The notes beneath the pieces were generated by a model, which did not search any database, was not told the DNA's origin, and saw only the letters and a program-made list of their open reading frames with translations. A stretch of DNA of 64,000 nucleotides, from contig NC_045139.1 of assembly GCF_008831285.2 (NCBI RefSeq), positions 30,173,206 to 30,237,205 on the forward strand, written 5' to 3'. The stretch comes from Nymphaea colorata. Its lineage: Eukaryota > Streptophyta > Magnoliopsida > Nymphaeales > Nymphaeaceae. Of the stretch, positions 13,401 to 24,599 are shown one piece after another (the stretch's first letter is position 1; each line of letters starts with the position of its first letter). The position numbers and the translations under genes were made by a program.

Positions 13401-13512
13401 CTCTCAAGTGACTAATATTATTCTTTATGAGTCATACAAGTAAAGTTGTAGAGCTACATTATATATGATTATAAGAAATTGGTAGGTACATAACCTTACA
13501 ACTTTTACTTAC
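13401..13512. repeat. Diverged second copy of the hairpin repeat
   Basis: Directly after the hairpin, the sequence ATTGGTAGGTACATAACCTT (near 13479) with ACAACTTTTACTT after it repeats the arm of the preceding element with several changes. It pairs imperfectly with AAGTAAAGTTGTAGAGCTAC at about 13439. It is therefore a smaller, older relative of the same foldback family. Confidence 0.55.
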
Positions 13513-13849
13513 ATGGATTATAGGATGCATTTTTTGATCGTGGATGTGAGATCTACAGTGATCTAAGATTTGAGGTCGGACTTCTTTCACCATCTGACTT
13601 TAAATCCATAGTTTTCAACATGTAACGTGGATTTAAAATCTACGTTATAGAGATCCTTTGTTTACTTTTGACGATCTTAAGTAAATTAAACAACTGAATG
13701 CTCGCCCTTGAATGGATCGATCAGCTTAGTGTCATTTGGGTTTGCATCTCAATTTTAGAAGATCCACTACTAGCTAATACCTGATAAACATCAGTGGAAA
13801 AGCCAGCCAACATTTTTTTTCAGTTTCATAAGGTATTTATAATAATAAT

Positions 13850-13888
13850 AAAATAATGGCTTATATAACATTAAAAATAGTTAGCCTG

Positions 13889-13919
<31 letters not shown>

Positions 13920-14112
13920 TTTAATTATATGAATAATCAACAAGGTTTTAGTGAACGAGAGCTAAGAGAGGAGGGTGGTTTCCTCCACACCTTTTCTTAT
14001 AAAAAGAGGGCTTCACCTGCCGTGATCGTGATCGCAGCCAGCTACAGGCAGTTGTCCATCAGATCACACAAACGGTGACCGCTGTGTCCGACATGACGTT
14101 TCGACATATCTA
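13850..14112 (+). repeat. Dispersed direct repeat, copy A
   Basis: This segment has a diverged direct copy at about 14898-15250. Shared landmarks, in order, are a TTATAATAATA stretch, AATAGTTAGCCTG, ATCAACAAGG, GAGGGTGGTT, a CACC-GTGATCGTGATCG block and CAGCCAGCTA-AGGCAGTT. The two copies differ by many substitutions and small indels. No terminal repeats or coding domain were recognised, so the element class is unknown. Confidence 0.6.
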
Positions 14113-14499
14113 CATCATTAATTTTGTATTGTTAAAAATTATAGTAGAAAGTATATTTGTAATCACTAATTGTTTATATATAGTTTTAAATGATGAAATA
14201 TATCTTTTAGAATGGTTTTTAACCATATATAATTAAAAAATAACAATCCAACTACAAAGGTGGCCAGCTGATTTCAATTTTTCATCAATTCTTTACTCCT
14301 TTAAGCGACACACTTATAATTTTAATCATCTAGCAATGCAACCACCCGGGGTTTGATAAACTTTTCTTAAAAAAATAATGCAAACATTTTACAAATAAAA
14401 AAAGAATAATATATGATGTGCATAGAATTGATTCTATCTTTAGATCTATCTGTGATCGAACTACATAAAAAGAAAACAGGATGTGATTTTTTTTTTTAA

Positions 14500-14790
14500 C
14501 ATCCAATTAAGAAGGATCGGATTCAGATATAAGAAATGTCATCCGATCGGATTTGGATTTAGATTTAAGTAAATGTTGATTAGATTTCGGATTATATAGG
14601 GTTTTAAATAAATATCCTACACTCAATGTCGATCCTGTGGTCTGGATTCAATTTAAAAATCAGATTTGAACTGGATTCATGTTATGATTTGGATTTCAGA
14701 TTTAGATATGGTATACATTTTTCTTATTCGAATTCAAATATGAATTTGAATTGAAATGTACGCAAAAGTATATATCCAATTCAAATTCAT
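14500..14790. repeat. Dispersed GGATTTGGATTT-rich repeat, copy 1
   Basis: The stretch is full of degenerate GGATT(T/C)(G/A)GATTT words and their complements. The same style of sequence recurs near 50070-50230, 55000-55410 and 56955-57060. It looks like decayed members of one high-copy element. Boundaries and class cannot be set from the sequence. Confidence 0.4.
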
Positions 14791-14897
14791 TGCATTGACG
14801 TCCTTCGTGTTCCTGCCGCTTCTAGATATTCAAATCACCTAAGAATATTATCATGAGAAACATATGTTCATTTAATCAACTTCGAGTCTAGTAATGC

Positions 14898-15250
14898 CTT
14901 TATAATAATAGAAAAATAAACTGCTCCTACAACATCAAAATTTCACTAGTAGAAAAATCAATATTTTTCATAAAAATAATTAGCCTGGCTTTCAGTATTA
15001 TAATTATTTTTAAATTTCTATTTCTATGAATCAACAAGGGTTTCATGAAGGAGAGAGTTAAAAGAGAGGGTGGTTCGACACCCCTTTTAAAAAGGGCTCC
15101 ACCTCCTGTGATCGCGATCGTGATCGTGATCGGGATCGTGATCGTGAACGTGAACGTGATCCCAGCCAGCTATAGGCAGTTTTCCATCACCTTCACCGTG
15201 ATCGTCTCACACAGACATCGATCTGTCCGATGCGACACGACACAAGTTTG
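14898..15250 (+). repeat. Dispersed direct repeat, copy B
   Basis: This is the partner of the copy at 13850-14112. It keeps the same order of landmarks but has an expanded GATCGT-type minisatellite (15110-15162) where copy A has only about two units. The open frame across it translates to Ile-Val repeats and is a by-product of the repeat, not a gene. Confidence 0.6.
15110..15162 (+). repeat. GATCGT hexamer minisatellite
   Basis: About nine tandem hexamers of GATCGT with variants GATCGC, GATCGG and GAACGT. It is embedded in repeat copy B and is nearly absent from copy A, so the array expanded after the two copies separated. Confidence 0.8.
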
Positions 15251-15299
15251 GTTTCGATCAGTGTTGTGGGGATTCTCAAGCTCGAACTGACCGAAGAAT

Positions 15300-16500
15300 A
15301 TGAATTCGCGTATATATCTAATTCAAATCTAATCTATTGACATCCCTATATTCAATTTGAGTCAAACCCGTAGATATAAAGTAAAAAGGATTAAAGTGGA
15401 TCTCTGGGGGCATTTTCTTTTTCATTTTATAGTATCTTTTCCCAACGATAATTTCTACTTTCGCATAAAAAGACAAGTCCCATTATGTACTGGTAGATGG
15501 GCTTCTTTTGTCATTTTCATTGAGTTCAATGTCGCCTACTACTAATACACAAAACATTCCGCAGACTTTAGTTAGGTGCGTGACCAATGCTTGAAATTTT
15601 TACGGTTCATACTTAATTTCCATATTGTTACATAAACAAATGATCTGCGACCCGATTTTGTTGTTGCTTTCAGACACACACATATATATATATTATATAT
15701 TGGATTGGCTCAAATAATCAGGTGACCCACTGTCTAAGTTTTCTTTATGAGAATGATATATGACAAGCAGACCAACTCATTAGTATGTCATATTTATCCA
15801 CTTCCTTTTAGCGGGTGATTTGATAACATAGTGTTTTATGTATCTACCTCAAAGTCATTATTATTATAATGTCATTGAGAAGATTAATATATATGTAGAA
15901 AAATTGAATGGTGGCTGTAGTTTTTTCGAATCATTCATTCAGCTATCTAACCAGGATGGTTCGATTCAAGATAGTTAAGAGAAAAATAAAAAGAAAAAGA
16001 TAATGAGTATGTTTTTTTTTTAAAAACCATCCATTTACTTTAAATGAACGATACTGAAGCGAGAGTCATTATTAACTCACTCTACATCTACTCATAACTA
16101 AATCATAAATGTGAAACAAGAAGAAAGACCACTTTTCGAATAACCACAAAAAAAGAAAAGAACAATCAATTGCGGATTGGACATAACTTATAACTGAAAT
16201 TTTGCCTTTTAAATAAAGGTCTTAGTTTAAAGTGTTACTATATAGTGACAATCACAACTTGCTCTTTCGGCCTCTAGTGTGCATGGGCTTCTTGCCCTTG
16301 GCGATTTATTCAAGAAGGGGTTTTTTGGTTGCACATAACCATCACATTGCACACCTAAGATCCAGCTGGGCATCAAAAAGAAATATACAATCGATAGGCA
16401 ACTTGTATATTGAAGAATCGAGGGTTGTAGTTTTTTGATGTTAACATCTTATTAGTAGGCCATATGTTATAATTTTCCAGTTTATCTCATGTAATTAGGT
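15300..16500. other. Gene-free AT-rich stretch
   Basis: Only short TA runs (for example near 15680-15700) and short random open frames are visible. No gene or transposon end was recognised. Confidence 0.5.
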
Positions 16501-16508
16501 TCATATTA

Positions 16509-16690
16509 TGTAGCCCCGGATGGATGTAGTGTAGTTGGTTGGGTTGGAGGTAAGCCGAAATGTTAGACCGCATGTTTCGAGTTCAATTCATGTGAGCGCA
16601 CACCCAGTGCAACCAAGAACCATCAAAGCTGGTTATATGCACACTTTTGTTCATGAACAAGGATGTGTAATGACTAAAATGCCCCCATTA
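16509..16690 (+). mobile_element. tRNA-derived SINE-like element
   Basis: The segment holds an RNA polymerase III box A, TAGTGTAGTTGG at 16527-16538 (fits TRGYNNANNNGG), and a box B, GTTCAATTC at 16581-16589 (fits GWTCRANNC), 54 nt apart. The flanks do not fold into a tRNA acceptor stem, and a non-tRNA body follows (CACACCCAGTGCAACC onward). This is the architecture of a plant SINE. The 3' end is not clear, so the right limit is approximate. Confidence 0.6.
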
Positions 16691-17129
16691 AAGTGAAAAA
16701 CACGACGTTTGAAAACATAAAATGGGAATTATGAAAATACTAAAAGGCTAAAATGTATATATATTTATATAAACTTATTAAAATGGCTGGCTGTTGTCAA
16801 AAACACAGCAACAAAAGTTTAGTTGATATTTTAAATTTCAAGTTGCTTCAAACAATAGTTAATATAGCTCTTAAGGTGCCAAACCATTTACCTTAAAAGA
16901 AGATTTAGAAAAGGCGTTTGATGCACATTACAACAGTTCGGTGGTGCGTCTATCGGATCATGCAGCAACGAGACAATAAGAGAGTGCTTACATTGTATTG
17001 TTGGGAGAGATACCGAGAAGAGGCCGAAGTTCCTCCTTCCTTTCACTCACTTCCAAGTTTAGGTCAGCTAAGGAATCTAGGTGAACTTACAGTATACTTT
17101 CTTTAAGTTGAGGGTAGCACATGTCACTG

Positions 17130-17235
17130 TTTGTAGTTTAGAGGAATAGTTCTCATGAGAATTGAACTGATGACCAGACTTTCACCGACCCGATCAGGTA
17201 TACTACCCCTCTTGGGGAGATGAACATCATGGTCT
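17130..17235 (-). mobile_element. tRNA-derived SINE-like element, minus strand
   Basis: On the minus strand the sequence reads GGGGTAGTATACCTGATCGG and then GTTCAATTC. The box A match is TAGTATACCTGA (17194-17205, one mismatch in the final G) and box B is exact (17159-17167). The spacing is shorter than in the copy at 16509. It is best read as a diverged SINE head; the 3' body could not be traced. Confidence 0.5.
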
Positions 17236-17758
17236 TGGGGTAGATGCATCTTCCTACAACACTCCTAAAAACATCATACACTTGTCTCCAAGGTCATGTT
17301 GCTATTAACTGCAAAGTCATATAGACTCTTATTGTTAGATTTATAAAGATCATTCATCGTCGTACTATATCTCTTTAAATAAAAATGTGGTGTTCTTAAA
17401 ACATGCTTCAGGAACATGTATTAATTCAGGAATATCAAAACAGTATCCTTCTAAGAAATTAAAGAGTGCAGAAAAATGGTCAGTAACTTAATATAAGATA
17501 GACGGTTCATTACTCACTTTGAATTCAAAAGAGCGTTTACATGATTTTACCGTGTTCAGCAAGGAAAGGCAAGTCTTAAGTTTTCCCTTTGCAGACTAAA
17601 GAACCAACTACACTAAAAGCACCAACAAATATAACTGAAAAACAGGTCTTCAATTTTTTTCAAACCTTTTCCAAACAAAAGGACATGCTAGATGCATTTA
17701 TAAGGTCAGATTATATTATGTACATGTGTATGTGTGTTGGATTCTAACTCACAACATA

Positions 17759-17765
17759 ATATATG

Positions 17766-17800
<35 letters not shown>

Positions 17801-17804
17801 GTAT
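17759..17804. repeat. (TA)n/(TGTA)n microsatellite
   Basis: A TA run followed by GTATGTATGTAT units. A simple-sequence repeat with no gene context. Confidence 0.85.
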
Positions 17805-18333
17805 CCGATCTCTTAATTAAAGTGTAGAGGAATGAATAATCCATTCAAATACAATTCATACTTCAATGCAAAGGGCTTGGTGAAGATTCAATTTACATCA
17901 GTTAGTTCCAGCCAATTTAACTCTTTGAAAAAGCCAGTCTCTAAGCAGAATTTTGCGTGAACTTACCTACAGACACATTATTCAGTAGTGTCGGCAGAAG
18001 GAGGGAAAGAAGTTGGCCCTCTCAAAAAGGATCCCATACCAACCGGCTCTTTTCTTTTCAGCAAACACAACACAATGATGCTTCTTTATTTTTTTCCCCC
18101 TTTCCAAAACCGAATCATATGTGCATTATTCACAAGCCTATGGCTTTTTACGTAGTGACCAGTTGGGATTAGGGCATAATCATGATTCTGGATCAATTCT
18201 TTCTTTTTTTTTCTTTAGTTTTGTAAAGGCAAAACTTCATTCTTCTTCTATGTGGATATGATTCAGCAAAAGCAGTTACAGTTGTCGTAACCTTTTGACA
18301 AATCAAAGAGGGATATGGGGCATTGGCTCAGGC

Positions 18334-18511
18334 CAGTGGCAAAGCCAGACAAATTTTTTGATGGGGCACTGATTCACATGTTTTTATTCTTGAAGGGGCA
18401 CTTACATGTATAATAAAGTAAATTTTAACAATCTTGATGTAAAAGTAAAAGAAAATTGAGAAGCTGGTAGGGGCAAGTGCCCACATGAGCCTATTTGTGG
18501 CTCCGCCACTG
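18334..18511. mobile_element. hAT-like MITE (CAGTGGCGGAGCC family) with target-site duplication
   Basis: The element starts CAGTGGCAAAGCCA and ends TGGCTCCGCCACTG, an inverted pair. It is flanked by near-identical 8-bp sequences, GCTCAGGC (18326-18333) and ACTCGGGC (18512-18519). An 8-bp duplication and CAGTGGCGGAGCC-type ends fit the hAT superfamily. At 178 bp it has no room for a transposase. A GGGGCA-GTGCCCAC core recurs in related copies near 21535, 22380, 24600, 24935 and 58433. Confidence 0.75.
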
Positions 18512-18569
18512 ACTCGGGCCATAGCTGGGGAGATGGCTGCTTATTGGTTCAAATGGCATAGGTGCTAAT

Positions 18570-18736
18570 CAGGGGTGGAATGAGGAATTTTTTTAAGGGA
18601 GGACCAACGGTCAAACAAACTTATTCAAGTAAGGTCAAACTAAACCTGAATCCAAAAAATACATTATGCAACTAAAAATTTTCAATTTTTTTAATATAAT
18701 GTTTTTTTTTTTCAATTAGCTGGGGTGGGGCCAATT
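18570..18736. repeat. hAT-like degenerate repeat (second family)
   Basis: It starts CAGGGGTGGAATGAGG and shares a long stretch with 57521-57727: a CTAAACC-GAATCCAAA motif, AATACAT, AACTAAAA and AATTTTTTTAATATAAT followed by a T run and CAATT. No duplication was found at its ends. It is probably a decayed non-autonomous DNA element. Confidence 0.55.
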
Positions 18737-18739
18737 GAC

Positions 18740-20038
18740 AAGGGTTTACTTAAACTCAGTTTACAAAACCTTAGTATGGCGGTATCATAAATGGAATGAG
18801 AGAAAGTTACGTGCACCGGGCATACCATGCGTAGTAAAGGAAGTTATTTTGGTAAGTCTTTTTGCCTTTTTTTTCGTTTTTAATTTTGTCTTTATAAAAA
18901 GCTTTCTTTTTCAATGTAAACTGTAAACTGAAAGTATTTTAATCAATAACCATACTAGCACATGAAAAATGGTGCACCACTATGGCACAGGTTCAAATTC
19001 AAAGCCTTGTTACTTGGCTAATTGGAGAACCGGTCGGGCCCCGATGAGCACCAGAGAGGCTGAGAAATATAGTGCTTGGTTCAATATTACACGACGGCCG
19101 GCCGGCTACTACAACGAGCATAAGCTACCCACCAGCCTGTTTGAGAGATTTTGTTGCTCTCCCCTCACTGTGAAATCTCATATCCCAACATTTGCTTTGG
19201 CTTGTATAGAGAGTTGAAGTTCATGATAAAGCTCATTAATCCACGGCTATCCCTCTTACTGCTGCGGCCTAACTCTCCTACACTAAAACCGCAGATCGGC
19301 TCTTTCCTCTTTCATTTGGAGGAAGTTTGATGGGATCAACACGCAGAAGTGCAGTCTATGAAACCATAGTAAGTTTAACGTCCAAGATGAAGCCGACTTT
19401 CTTCGTTTGTCATTTTATGAGATGGGTTATTCGTCAATCAGTGTGCAAGTCAAGAATGAATTGATATTTTGATCACTGGTATGCTCCGTTCTGCTTGTTC
19501 AATCGTTCTTTGATTCCTTCCCTTTTCTGTCAATGAGATGGAGCTCTGCATCTTGCTCCATTCATTACAAGCCTGTTGATGAATGCTTCTTGTTCATTTC
19601 CTGCAGTAGCATTCTCGATTGGCTAATTGAATTTCTCTGATCGCTTATATATAATTAACTAGAAAATACGAGAATCCACACTTCCTGACCTTTCTGTTGA
19701 TCAATGTGGCCTTCACAATCTCCTGCCATGAGCTTGAGATATGCTGAATAATAATCCCCATTGCGACATTTGCAAAGTTCTACCGAAAGGTTCATACTAA
19801 ACAAATTTCACTTATTATGTTGATACTTTTTGGTTTGTAATTGGCCGATATGCATAAGCCTGAACTTCTTGTTTTTGTAATATTTTTTCTTACATAACTG
19901 ATATTAAACACTTTAAAATTGTTAATTAAATGAAATAAAAACTCAATGGGATCTGACGTGACTATGATAAAATTTAGTATGGCATGCAAACTAGCTACTA
20001 ATTAGAAGTAGACATCGCTTCGCGTTAACCTCAATATG

Positions 20039-20080
<42 letters not shown>

Positions 20081-21530
20081 CACAAGCACACACAGACACA
20101 CCTTCCAAATAGATAAACTACAATTACTTGCGCATTTAAAAGACTATTAGCTATTGTAAGAATTACGAAATTAAGCTTCCCTCCTCACATAATTAGTCTT
20201 GAATTGAGGACAAACAAACAAAAAAAATATAGTTTCCAATGAAACATTATCTGAAAAGATAAAGCAATTTTGAAGAAGAATGAACTTTGACTGTGGAAGA
20301 GTTTAGTTTCCTAACTTAAACAGAAAGTGACGAAGGAGGTGTGATCCTGGAATGTTTAATGCAACTGCAAAAGGAAGTGGAATAAGCCATGTATCTCGTG
20401 GGAGAGAGTGTGAGAGAGAAAATGAATATTTATTGCCAAGGAAAACGACATCAAGACATGAAGCTCGTGGGATATCTCAAAGGCTTGTGCATGCACACAC
20501 ACAGTCACACAGAGACAAACGCATGTGAGAGATGGGCCTTCAAATACTAACTTATATCTTCTTCAGATCAACTTCGTTGCAGTTCGACATTAATTAATGG
20601 AAGGCCTTTCTATGTTAAGCATCTTATATCAGAAACACATCTGGTCTTCAGAAACTACCATCTCAGAAGTACCATTCTTTGATTCATTTTCTTGTGTTCC
20701 TCACTTATAAATAGATGAGTCATGCTTAGCCATGATAGAGCAGTCCAGATTTAGCTGAATGAAAGATGAACTTCTTTTGTTTGGTTCGTTTCCTTTTATC
20801 TGATCATGATCTTCCTTAAGATAAGTATCTGGTTTTAATAGCGGTGTGATTTTCTTGTGAATCGAACAGGCATCTTTTGCTGCTTGGGTGAGCTACCAAC
20901 CAAAAGTCTGCCAAGACCTATGTACCAACACATTACTGGTGAAGGAAAAAGAACTCGAGTTGCTCGATTCCAACAGGATATAGTATCAAAATGAGAAGCC
21001 GTGATCTTGTTTGACTTGCAGGTACATCTGTTTCGTTTTCCATATTGAGTAGTAATGAAATGTTCTGAACTCATGACGTTTCCATCATTCGGCGATGTGC
21101 ACGTCTTACTCCTGCTGGGTGATTGGAGCTCTTATGAACATCAACAGCCACATTTTGCAGACAGCTGATGGGTTGTACTTAACTTCTGATCGGAAACTCT
21201 CCACAGCATTTTGAAAATCGATCAAATGAAACATTCTTATTGTTTTAATTTGGTGCACTAATGGTACAACTATATATCCATCGATACAGACGATGAATGA
21301 GTTGCGGAAGAAGTAATTTTTCAGAATAATTCAAGGGCACCAGTAGTAACAGAGAACAAGATAATGGAGTACTGGAGATAGTTCTTGAGACGAAATTGAG
21401 TGTTCTTTTTTGTTTTTCTGTTTTGCTTGGCTTCATTTAAGGTTCTTGGTATTCAAGCTAGCTCAGTAAGTGTACTAGCTGGATTTGCATGGCCGATATT
21501 CGTCGCATGTCGTATGGTATCAGCCCCCTC
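18740..21530. other. Gene-free stretch with a (TA)n tract
   Basis: A (TA)n microsatellite lies at about 20039-20075. The rest shows no recognisable exon, transposon domain or RNA gene. A TATAAATA motif near 20706 has no gene after it that could be recognised. Confidence 0.5.
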
Positions 21531-21534
21531 AATG

Positions 21535-21660
21535 AAAGGGGCAGAGCCGCGTGTGGGCTTGTGTGGGCAGTTGCCCACATATCATAAAATCCTTATATTG
21601 ACATATTCATTGGCCCCAAATATTTGCATGTTTATATATAGACGGCCCTCAAGCATTTAT
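21535..21660. repeat. Fragment of the CAGTGGCGGAGCC repeat family
   Basis: GGGGCAGAGCCGCGTGTGGG, then TGTGGGCAGTTGCCCACATA and GGCCC, are the landmarks shared with the hAT-like MITEs at 18334 and 58433. The copy is truncated and next to the TIR element that starts at 21673. Confidence 0.5.
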
Positions 21661-21672
21661 TTAAATGGTACT

Positions 21673-22316
21673 CATAGCCACAAGAATCATGATATTTTCG
21701 AAAATATCACGATATTAACAACTACCTTATTCCAATTCTCATAAAATCCACATCTTTTTACAGGATGAATTTATCTATAAAAAATTATCAAATTGTCTGG
21801 AACAGTACGATAGATGCCTGAAGATCATACACATCGTAAACCAGTTTTGTGGGGCGTGCTTGAAAGTTCTTTTAGATACTAATTAGAAGCTCCCATTTAA
21901 GATAGTCACAAGTTAATTTTTAAACTGTGATGTATATCTACATAACTTATAAAATATGTACATCTCTTATAAAACGGCTTCCAATAATGGCATGTACATA
22001 AGTTACTGGCATAAATAGAAGAATGAGCACCTTCAAAGTCCCGCTTAAATTAGTACACCAAGAGGGAAGCTGTAATTGCAAATACCTAAAACGAGAGGAA
22101 ATAAAACAGTGAAACCAAAGTTGAAAAAAAAAAAGTAAAAACAGAAAATGAAATAAAAAAGAAATAAAAAAACATGAAAAAATCATGACAAAAACGTGAT
22201 AAATTCATTTTTAACATTTTTTTCAGTACACCGGCGGTATTTTCCTTTTTTAATTTTCTTTATTTTTTTGTTAATATCGTGATATTTTCGAAAATATCAT
22301 GATTCTTGTGGCTATG
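21673..22316. mobile_element. 644-bp element with perfect 48-bp terminal inverted repeats
   Basis: Positions 21673-21720 and 22269-22316 are exact inverted copies over 48 of 48 bases, starting CATAGCCACAAGAATCATGA. Each arm also contains the perfect 18-bp palindrome GATATTTTCGAAAATATC. The ~550 bp between the arms are AT-rich and carry no transposase. No clear target-site duplication is visible (left flank ATGGTACT, right flank GATTTTCC), so the superfamily is open. The identity of the arms suggests recent insertion or conversion. Confidence 0.75.
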
Positions 22317-22379
22317 GATTTTCCAGGAGGTTGAGAGTAAAAATCATGTGGTCGTTAGGACAGTTAGGTTGTCCTGTAG

Positions 22380-22435
22380 GAGCAGAGGTAGGTGTAGGCA
22401 TAAGTGGACCAATGCCCACACAAACCTAAAAAAAA
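22380..22435. repeat. Fragment of the CAGTGGCGGAGCC repeat family
   Basis: GGAGCAGAGGTAGGTGTAGG followed by GACCAATGCCCACACAA resembles one end of the hAT-like MITE family. It is short and has no partner end. Confidence 0.4.
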
Positions 22436-22588
22436 ATATTTTATTTTTTGTCAAAGAATTGAAAACCCAGATCTTAAGAACTTAAAAAGTTAACAATAAA
22501 AAAAGGGACATGTAACCTCTTCGTTTTAGCTTCTTGAATTTTATAACTTTAGATAAAAATGAAAAAAAAAAAAAAAAAAAAAACTTAA

Positions 22589-22857
22589 AGGTGCGTTTGG
22601 ATGGCACCCTCCTCCTCTAACCCAGTTTTGTAAAAACTAGGTTTTATGAAAACTAAGTTTTTTTTATTGAGTTTTAGAAATTTTTTTATTTTTAGTTTGG
22701 CTGACACATCTAAAACCTGGTTTTTTTAAAACCTAAAGGGGATCAGGTTTTTCAAAGGTTTTGTCAAAACTGGGTTTTCTTTAAATCCAGTTTTGATGGC
22801 ACCCAAACACTTCAAATACATGGTTTTGGAGTTTTGAAGTGCCACCCAAACACCCCC
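22589..22857. mobile_element. Tourist-like (PIF/Harbinger-type) MITE
   Basis: The ends are imperfect inverted repeats: AGGTGCGTTTGGATGGCAC on the left and the complement of GGGGGTGTTTGGGTGGCAC on the right. The element is flanked by TAA on both sides (22586-22588 and 22858-22860), the 3-bp duplication usual for Tourist elements. The interior is built of variants of CCAGTTTTG-AAAACT-GGTTTTATGAAAAC. A related copy lies at 26354-26767. Confidence 0.65.
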
Positions 22858-22859
22858 TA

Positions 22860-24018
22860 AAGTTTGGTCAAATACAAATTATTGTTCAAATTTTAAAAGT
22901 TAACAATAATGCTCAATTTTGACGAAAATGCTCAAAGAGTTGCTTAGTAAAGAACATTAATTTTGTATGAAAAATAAGGAAAGAGCCTTAACACAAAAAT
23001 ATTGGTCAAAGGAGGAGAGTTTCACGATGAAAACCATTATTGCCGTTACATATCAAAAACTAATATTTTATGTCATTAAGGAGTCAAACGAGAATTTCTT
23101 TCAAAAGTTGAGTGTGTGTTATTATTACCTTTTAAAGAATTGATTAGCGATTCAGTACTTGCATAAAAAGTAGGCATTTTTATAACTCATTCAACTAAGA
23201 TCATTCTTTTCTAATAAAGATGCAAGAATTATACCATATTTTGCATTTATGTGGACATCAATTCAGAGCCCCTCCCATTTTATTTTGACATCAATAAAGT
23301 TGATGCACAATGGCGATCTTAAAAGCTCGTTCTTCTCAAATCTACAGTTTGTTAGAACCATGAAGGAGAGGCCGGAAAGAAAAGAGGATTTGGTATACCC
23401 ACCAAGGCAAGTCAGCTTAAAATGTCAAAACCAAGAGTTTAATATTTACATTGTGTGTTTGATTGCGTGTGTCAAAGCTCATAGAAACAAAGTCACTTAT
23501 GCTAAAAAGTGTAATATTGTGTAAAGTGTATTTTATCAAAAAGGGTATTTTGGGTATTTTATAAAAATAAAATTTTTTGAGTCTTTTATCTTTTCTTTCA
23601 GTAACAAAGAAGCATCAATGAAAGACTGTAACCCACTCTCATATTGGGTTTGGGTTTCTGGTTCCATAAATCCCAAGCTGCCTCCTAACAGTTTTAGTTA
23701 GAGCTGGTAAATATTAGTCGTAAATGTTACGAACTAAGACAACCAACTACTTTAACAATCTCCTTTATAAGTTTTTAAGATTTCTCATAATATTTAATGT
23801 AAAACTAAAGAAGCATTCTTCGTGCTTTACCCTTCACATATATCGATTTACTGAAAGGACAAGGTAACCGATGAAAAAAAAACTTTTTAACTATTTACAA
23901 ATATTTGAGCTTGGAATCAATAATCAATCTGCGATTGCAAACCAGTAACTAGGCTAAATTTAATTTCACAACTTTGATTTTTCTTTTCTAAACCATGTTC
24001 TAATTGCTCACGTCAATG

Positions 24019-24054
<36 letters not shown>

Positions 24055-24590
24055 AAGTAACGGGGCAGAGAACGTGAAAGAAGCTGATCTAGGGAAGGAA
24101 GCAATGTGTTCTATGATCAAAAAATGATAAAAAAGAAGATGTCAACATCTCTTACCAAACTCCTTTGCTTGGGGGCGTGCGTGGTAGGTGGGCCGATCAC
24201 ATTTCCTTCAACCACCAACTCCCCAGATCAAACCTAGTGGTCTTTAATTTGCTCTGGCTAATTGTTATTAATGAATGATTAGCAATCTATAATCCCTTTA
24301 TTCTGGTTTAAACAAGAACACCATTAATGAAAATAATTTCAGCTAATTGAAACAAGGACAAGCTCATACACTAATTAGGTTGTGACTAAGGTTTTAGTTG
24401 ATCACGTGATTGCTACCTCTCAAAACAACCACAAGAACACAATTTTCGAGATAGTTGTTACCTGTTTGATCGAGCCAAATGGCGCGGGATGGACAATCCC
24501 TACAATGACTTTTTTTTTCCTTTTTTTCCTTTCTTATAACCCCGATGGTAAGAGCTTGATTCCTACTCTCAATTTCTAAGGGACAAAATC
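22860..24590. other. Gene-free AT-rich stretch
   Basis: Holds a (TA)n tract at about 24019-24050 and short random open frames. No gene or element was recognised. Confidence 0.5.
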
Positions 24591-24599
24591 TTGATTCCC

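Noticed and set aside
15045-15290. Open frame of 81 codons with Ile-Val repeats
   Set aside because: It is produced by the GATCGT minisatellite inside a dispersed repeat and has no gene context.
16527-16589. Functional tRNA gene
   Set aside because: Only the internal promoter boxes fit; acceptor and anticodon stems do not form, so a SINE is the better reading.
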